NCBI GenBank assembly: GCA_905250025.1
Contig: CAJNOJ010000075.1
Span: 186,001-250,000 of the forward strand
Length of the DNA stretch: 64,000 nucleotides
Source: Adineta ricciae
Lineage: Eukaryota > Rotifera > Eurotatoria > Adinetida > Adinetidae
Reading direction: 5' to 3'
How positions within the stretch are numbered: position 1 is the first letter of the stretch; the number at the start of each line of letters is the position of its first letter. Shown here piece by piece: positions 58,468 to 64,000 of this stretch. The position numbers were made by a program, and so were the translations under genes. Below the pieces are notes generated by a model that saw only the letters and a program-made list of their open reading frames with translations, did not search any database and was not told where the DNA came from.

Positions 58468-59899
58468 TTAATTTGAATTCTCATGTAAGGCAACAAATGA
58501 TTTGGCTCCAAATGGTGAAGCATAACGAATATGTAAATGTTGAAACACCTTTTGTCCATAGGAAAGATCACATAAATAAAGTCTTCCAACATTCTTCGAT
58601 GACATTGCAACAAGTGGCAACAACGGGACTAATGAATATTTACATTCAATTGCTCCACCATCTAATGGAGGATCAACACCGATGACTGATGCTTGTAATC
58701 GTGAACAATATTGAACAATTTCACGATACCATGGTTTAGCAAATAGAACCGAATCAGAATTATTCGCTGAATCTAATCCATTGAGAATTAAATCAACCGG
58801 AGAACGAGGAAGATCTGAAAGAGAGAAAGAAAGTTTTTATTGAGAGAATAGAACGATTTGTTACCTGAAACATTATTTGTTATAATTCCTTGAGTTGTTC
58901 GAAATAGTTGTAATTCATTTTCCACGAGATTATTTCGAATTGAATTCGAATTTGGTGGTAAATATAAATAAACTCGAATATTTCGTGATGATAAAATTCT
59001 TCCAGCTGCAATTGCATATGCACCTTGAATTTCAGTTAGACAAGCTAAGACAACAATCGTCGGATGTTGATGACGATTTTTGACTAATAATCTTTGTGTT
59101 CCACCCAATAAATGCAAACACATATCACTCGTACAATGACCCATCGATTCAATTCGACGTTCTTTTGTAAAACCATAATATTCACCTGCATTGAACAATT
59201 TTTCACGTAATTCAATGTTAATTGCAGGAATGATTAAACCTTCGTCTGAAAAGAAACGGAAAATTAAAAGAGAAAAGAAGGAGAAAAACTGACCAGTTCG
59301 ATATTTTTTAGTTGTTGGAACAGGTAATTGAATTTGTTCATAATCAATTGGTCCATTATTATGTTCAAGAATCATTTGATCACATCGATATTTATCTGCT
59401 AATTGACATGTCAAAGGTCTTATCGTTGGATCTCGATTATTAACTTCTTCATTGACTTCATTTTCATTAATTCCTTCATCTGACAAAGATTTCGACGAAC
59501 GATTTCGATTCGATTGATTTACATTTGTTCCAATTGATTTATTTCCTAAAATCACATCAAATTCATTGACATATTCGAATCGAACGACTTTAACTAACCA
59601 TTATTTGCAATCGGTGCAGGTTTCGATTGTTGCTGTGAGATATCCTGATTCGATTTCTTTTGAATTGTTTTTGGAATTTGAAATGACGAACCCGGTTGAG
59701 ATAAAAGATTCAAATCTCGAATATCTTTGGCTTTAATCGTTATCAAATCTTGTTCAATTAAAATTCCGTTGAGAAAAGCATTGGTTAATGTTAATGTTTG
59801 ATTGGCTCCATCGACAGATTTAATTTGTCCTTGATAATTACCAATTGATGGTCCACAATCAATGGAAACAGTCCAATTAAGAAAATTTTCGAATGTCAT
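58468..59899 (-). CDS. EDC3: EDC3-like enhancer of mRNA decapping
   Basis: EDC3 is a P-body scaffold that stimulates Dcp2-dependent mRNA decapping. It starts at the ATG at 59899 with an LSm16 domain (VSIDCGPSIGNYQGQIKSV and LITIKAKDIRDLNLL). A short polar linker follows, then the YjeF_N domain: EGLIIPAINIELREKLFNAG, ESMGHCTSDMCLHLLGG, PTIVVLACLTEIQGAYAIAA, and near the end SVIGVDPPLDGG and IPYGQKVFQ. The stop is at 58468. The FDF motif that binds DDX6 in other EDC3 proteins is not seen in the linker. Several short introns. It lies 195 nt behind the RHEB-like gene, with a splice acceptor (ATTTTCTTTAG) 18 nt before its ATG. Confidence 0.9.
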
Positions 59900-60094
59900 A
59901 TTGAAATCATTTGAAATCTAAAGAAAATCTTTTACTGTTCAATTTATCGTTGAAAATATATAACTTTCTTTTCACAATAAAACTGAGATTTGGGCTTTCT
60001 TTTTGATTTTTATCACTGAAGAATCAACTCATATACAGAAAAAGATTTATTTACAAAAGAAAGACAAAGCGTTCGTAATCTTGGCAAATTCTTC

Positions 60095-60969
60095 TTAGGA
60101 AATTGAACAAGTTTTGTTGCTTGACGATTGTTTTGTTCGAGATGAATCCGTTTTTTGTTGAATTAAATCATTGATTACGGTTCCATTCGAAAGACTTTCA
60201 CTCATATCAATATTTTCCATTGATTTTAAACTTTTCGAAAAGATTTCTCCAACCGTCTACGAAACAGCAAATCGAATCGGTCGATTTTCTTTTAATATAT
60301 TTTACTTTGAAATCCATTGCAGATGTTTCGACAAATTGAACTTTCCATTGGTTTGCTAAAGATTGTCCTTCTTCTTTAGTCACAACTCTAAATAAACGAA
60401 GTTTTGACATTCGTTTTCGTTCAGTTTTGTTTTACCGTTCATCAACTCGATCAATTTTATTTCCAACTAAAACAATTGGGATTCTTCAAACAAACAAAAC
60501 AAAAGCCCATCTAAACAGATTAATTGTTAACAAATCATATCTTTACTTTGTAACTGTACTTGTTGATAAAATTTTCTCTCGAATTTTCGAAATCATATGA
60601 AAACTAAAAAGTTCTTCGATGAGCTTTCGATGAATTTATCGAAGATAACAGACCTTTGTCTATCATCAATAGCATAAACAAGAATATAAGCATCACTATT
60701 TTCTAAATCGATATGATTAATTGTATATTGATCTGATCCTGCATTATCAATGATAGTTAAATCATATTCCTGTCCATTTAATGTGCATTGATATTGAAGA
60801 TCTAAGAGAAAAGAAATGTTTGAAAGGAAAGATTTCAAATCAATTCCGAACTTGTTTTGATATTTGGATCGTATTCACCATGATACTGTTTGTAAACGAA
60901 ATGATGAGCAAGAGAAGATTTTCCAACACCAGGATAACCTAAAATCGCGATCTGTCGATGTCGACGCAT
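60095..60969 (-). CDS. RHEB-like Ras-family small GTPase
   Basis: A small GTPase with all nucleotide-binding boxes: P-loop GYPGVGKSS, G3 DNAGSDQY, G4 NKID and G5 ETSA. The MRRHRQIAILGYPGVGKSSL start (ATG at 60969) and the D-x-A-G-x-D-x-Y switch II resemble RHEB, which activates mTORC1 when GTP-bound. The C-terminus ends CSIS then stop (60095), a CaaX box for farnesylation, as in RHEB. The C-terminal tail (SSRTKQSSSNKTCSIS) is longer and Ser-rich. The third position of G1 is Pro rather than the Arg/Ser seen in RHEB. Multiple short introns. The ATG is only 59 nt after the ERp44 stop on the same strand. Confidence 0.82.
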
Positions 60970-60988
60970 TGATCTACAGAGTTTTGAT

Positions 60989-60999
60989 CTAAAAATAAC
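60989..60999 (-). promoter_or_regulatory. Candidate trans-splice acceptor before the RHEB-like gene
   Basis: Read on the minus strand, TTGTTATTTTTAG lies inside the 59-nt gap between the ERp44 stop and the RHEB-like ATG, leaving a 19-nt 5' leader. A cis-intron would need an upstream exon, for which there is no room unless it lies within ERp44. Bdelloids are known to use spliced-leader trans-splicing. Confidence 0.5.
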
Positions 61000-61028
61000 A
61001 AGTTCTTTTGTAAATGTAAATTTTATTT

Positions 61029-62715
61029 TTATAATTCATCACGAAATGAGTAACGTTGTCGACTAGGAGTTAAACGAACGAAAATCGATTCAGGTGGAAA
61101 GTTAGTTTTACTTAATTTCATATCTGAATTCTCACCGGTATCAACATTTTCCTACAATTAAACAAAATATATTATCAAAACTCACATATTTCATCTTTTA
61201 CATGAAGATTCGTTGATTTTTCATGAAAATCTCGATGAAGTTTTCCTGAATGAAGGTCTCGAACAAATTCTACCAATTTCCCATTAATTCTAAAGAGAAA
61301 AGAAAAGATTTGTCTTCAATGAGAGAAATTTTCTTACGAAATCAGATTAAAATGTGGAAAAAGAAACATATGTCGAAATGTATCGATGACCAATAATGGT
61401 AAATCGGACAAATCTTTATTTAAATGTTTTAATGGATGAGTAAATTTTAATCCATTAGCGTGTAAACAATTGATCGACTCTTTTAAAAAAAAGAAAACGA
61501 AGACGATTTTCATCAAGGAAAAAGAAGCGTTTTTTTACGAGTTTCATGTTTGAGTTGTTTTTCTACTTGTTGTTTGAATAAACTGACGGATTGTGTATCA
61601 TTTGGATGATGAAAAAGAATGAGAAATGGTAAACCTTGATCGGTTAATTCTTCAGCATTTTCAAATGTGATTTCGCGAACTAATTCAATGCATTTATTAT
61701 GTGACCAAGAGTAAAATTCATTCTCATTTTCCAAATTTCCATGGAAACTTTCGTTGATTTCATGAGAAAACTACAAAATCAACATGTTTCTTGTTGGAAA
61801 ACTGCTTTTTCAAAGTATTTTTACTTGAGATGGTTGATAATAAACGTGATCATTTCTGAAAAACATCAACAAAAGCTGAAAATGAAATGTGTTTAAGAGC
61901 GAGAAATCGTTACTCTGAAAAGGATTGAGCAAAATGACAATCATCTTGTAGAAGTTTAGCGATTTTTGAAAAGATCTGATAACTCTTCGAATTCGTATTG
62001 TTAAAATGACCAACAATATAAGAATATTTGTTTTCGATCTGATTTAAGTTCACAATTGGCGATTGAATTTGTTGTTGAATAAAATTTAACAAAGATTCAA
62101 GTGTTCTTTGAAAGAAAAAGATCAATTTATCACGTTTTCATTCATTGAATTTCATTTACCTTGATCCGCGATATTCTTTTTTGATCAAAATTCCATGACG
62201 AAAATATTTTATAGTTGGATATTTGTCAATATGGTATTTTTGACCGATTGAACCTAAAAATGGAAGAAATTGAATATCTTCTGCATTCTTTTGTCACTTT
62301 ACTTTGTTGATCACAGTCGACTTTTCCGATTAGAATCGAATTATTCTTCTAAATTCAATGAAAATCTTGTGAAATTCAAGAACAAGAAAGATTAATACGA
62401 ACAGAATATAGTTCATTGACTTTGTCAGCTAGCTGATCATAAATTGGATCGAGAATTTGACTAAATCGACACCAATTGGCATAGAAATTAATTAAAACAA
62501 ATTCGTTTGAAGCTTTAGAAGAAAAAAGTTCCAAGAAATAATTCGGAAAAAGAAAGGAAAATGTTTGTTACACAGTGTGGATTCGATATTATTTGTTGTA
62601 ATTTGTATTGCACGAGATGAAACGGAAGAAATATTCAAGTAAATCTAAGAGAATTAATTTGAAAATTAAGGTCAAAACATTGATCTAGACTTACAAGAAA
62701 TAGAATAAAGATCAT
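61029..62715 (-). CDS. ERP44: ERp44-like thioredoxin-family ER protein
   Basis: ERp44 is a PDI-family chaperone that cycles between ER and Golgi, retrieving oxidases (Ero1) and unassembled cargo. The ATG at 62715 starts a signal peptide (MIFILFLIYLNISSVSS). The first thioredoxin domain has FYANWCRFSQILDPIYDQL: the CRFS site with a single Cys that defines ERp44. It continues IGKVDCDQQSIGQKYHIDKY and PTIKYFRHG. A later domain shows REITFENAEELTDQGLPFLI. The C-terminus is SIFVRLTPSRQRYSFRDEL, ending in the RDEL retrieval signal used by ERp44. The protein is split by about eight short introns. A splice acceptor (GGAAACAG) sits 2 nt before the ATG, so this gene may itself be trans-spliced. Confidence 0.92.
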
Positions 62716-62995
62716 TTCTGTTTCCAAACAAATCGAATTTAATAAAACCACGTGAGAAAATTCATCTGATCCGATTCTTCTTTTTCAAATAAACAAAATA
62801 TTTCGTTTTTTTATTTTCTCTTCTCGTTTTCCATTTTCTTCGAAAAAAATTCGTTTTTCATTTGGATTTTTCGAAAAAAAAACTTCAAATTTTCTCCATT
62901 AAATCAAAGTGCATAGATGTGTTAAAGACAATTTTTAGAGGAGAAATAGATTTTGTTAATGACATATCAAAAGAAATCTTCGTCAAACAAAAAAG

Positions 62996-64000
62996 ATGAG
63001 TGGTGAAAAGTAAATGAAAAAGGTTTCTTTAAAAAAAAACTTTCATTTCTCAATTTTGTTTTTAGTCAAGTCCATTCAATGCAGACAGATAGCGAATGTG
63101 AATCGGATGTTTCATCCATAGCTGATTCATCAACATTGAATCGAGAACATTTAATTAAACGAATCGATTCATTACAACAAGAAAATCGTGTTCTCAAAGT
63201 TGAACTTGAAACGTTTAAATTACGCTTAAAAGCTTCGCAACAAGAAATCAAACAATTGAAACAGTTCGTTTGTTTTCTTTCATCGATGTTCTCAGGCATA
63301 TCTTTCGTCTCATTTTTAGTGCGAGTGTTCATATGCAAGCGAAAGCTGAACAAGAAGAAGAATTCATTTCGAACACTTTGTTAAAGAAAATTCAAGAATT
63401 GAAAAAAGAAAAAGAAACTTTAGCGAATAATTATGAACGAGAAGAAGAATTTTTAACAAATGATTTATCAAGAAAATTACAACAATTAAGAGAAGAAAAA
63501 CAATCGTTAGAACATTCGTTGGAACAAGAACAAGCTTCGCAAATTAACAAATTAATGAAAAGAATCAAACGTTTAGAAGCAGAAACAATTAATAAACAAA
63601 ATATTCTCGTACGAAGTATTTCTTTCGTATTCAATTCAATTAATTCTATTATTTTAGGAACAATTGAAACGAGAAAAAATTGAATTAGAAAACACATTGG
63701 AAAAAGAACAAGAATCTTTAGTTAATCGTTTATGGAAACGAATGGAAAAATTAGAAACAGATAAACGATTACTTCAACAAAAACTCGAACAACCTGATCA
63801 GAGTCATTCGGTAACTTTTGTATGTTCTTCTTATGAAAAGAATTCTTTGTATATCTTTTAAAGGAATGTCATCCATCGTCATCTATTGATTCATCATCAA
63901 ATGTAAATAATAGTTCAACAATAATCTCAACCGATGAAATTACTTCAAATCGTGCAAATCCTCAATTAGCCACTCGTCTTTCATTACCAAATGTTGATCA
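62996..64000 (+). CDS. CCDC6: CCDC6-like coiled-coil protein, 3' end beyond window
   Basis: CCDC6 is a coiled-coil protein linked to the DNA-damage checkpoint; its human gene is a RET fusion partner. Exons 62996-63009, 63066-~63259, 63320-63608, 63658-63810 and 63864 onward join in frame. Diagnostic stretches: [79 protein letters not shown] and [19 protein letters not shown]. The identity with vertebrate CCDC6 is striking. The window ends in the Ser-rich region after the coiled coil. Its ATG lies 281 bp from that of ERp44, in a shared divergent upstream region. Confidence 0.92.

Noticed and set aside
1-64000. Search for CRISPR arrays, rRNA, and retrovirus-like or Polinton-like elements
   Set aside because: No spaced direct-repeat array, rRNA core, reverse transcriptase, integrase, capsid or long terminal repeat pair was recognised. 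The LRR array is a regular repeat but is coding exons with introns.

Overview
The window looks like nuclear DNA of a bdelloid rotifer. It is AT-rich and most genes are cut by 45-60 bp GT-AG introns. Ordinary animal genes (Pumilio, CPEB, AIFM3, RFT1, CFAP57, EDC3, ERp44, CCDC6) stand beside families that are large in bdelloids: F-box-like proteins, leucine-rich repeat arrays, FG-GAP and Kelch repeats, and divergent rhodopsin-like GPCRs. One clearly non-metazoan-type gene, a KUP/HAK potassium transporter, also fits a bdelloid. The species cannot be fixed from the sequence alone.

The scaffold is a patchwork. Ten single Ns (9771, 17284, 18736, 20647, 22987, 29861, 33290, 34487, 43020, 45399) and one 100-N gap (51561-51660) join contigs. 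At two joins the flanks are the same 221-304 bp repeated, so unmerged ends were abutted. Several genes are cut at these Ns (CPEB, PhzF, RPS14, an F-box pseudogene, Kelch). Gene order across an N should not be trusted.

Layout. 0.3-9.8 kb: Pumilio (-), an AIFM3-like Rieske/FAD oxidoreductase (-) and a CPEB-like protein (+, cut). 9.8-22 kb: gene-poor and repeat-rich, with a 392-bp foldback element, piggyBac-type MITEs, a ~300-bp dispersed repeat, and an F-box/LRR gene in which each 84-bp exon is one LRR. A second copy of this locus looks like the other haplotype. 21.8-31.5 kb: an orphan gene, PhzF fragment, FG-GAP pseudogene, type I membrane protein, TLC-domain protein, RFT1, RPS14 fragment and F-box pseudogene. 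32-45 kb: CCCAGG-ended mobile elements (one inside a coding exon), an F-box-like gene, a GPCR, a Kelch fragment and cathepsin L. 46-51.5 kb: the KUP transporter and an Hv1 voltage-gated proton channel, tail to tail. 51.6-64 kb: CFAP57 (-), an F-box gene (+), then four minus-strand genes in a row, ERp44, RHEB-like GTPase, EDC3 and CutA, and the divergent CCDC6 (+, runs off the window).

The most interesting items are the KUP/Hv1 pair, which both couple to protons; the ERp44-RHEB-EDC3-CutA run, whose 59-203 nt gaps and splice acceptors just before each ATG look like a trans-spliced operon; and the one-exon-per-repeat LRR array with near-identical introns. No retrovirus-like, Polinton-like or other capsid-bearing element was recognised.
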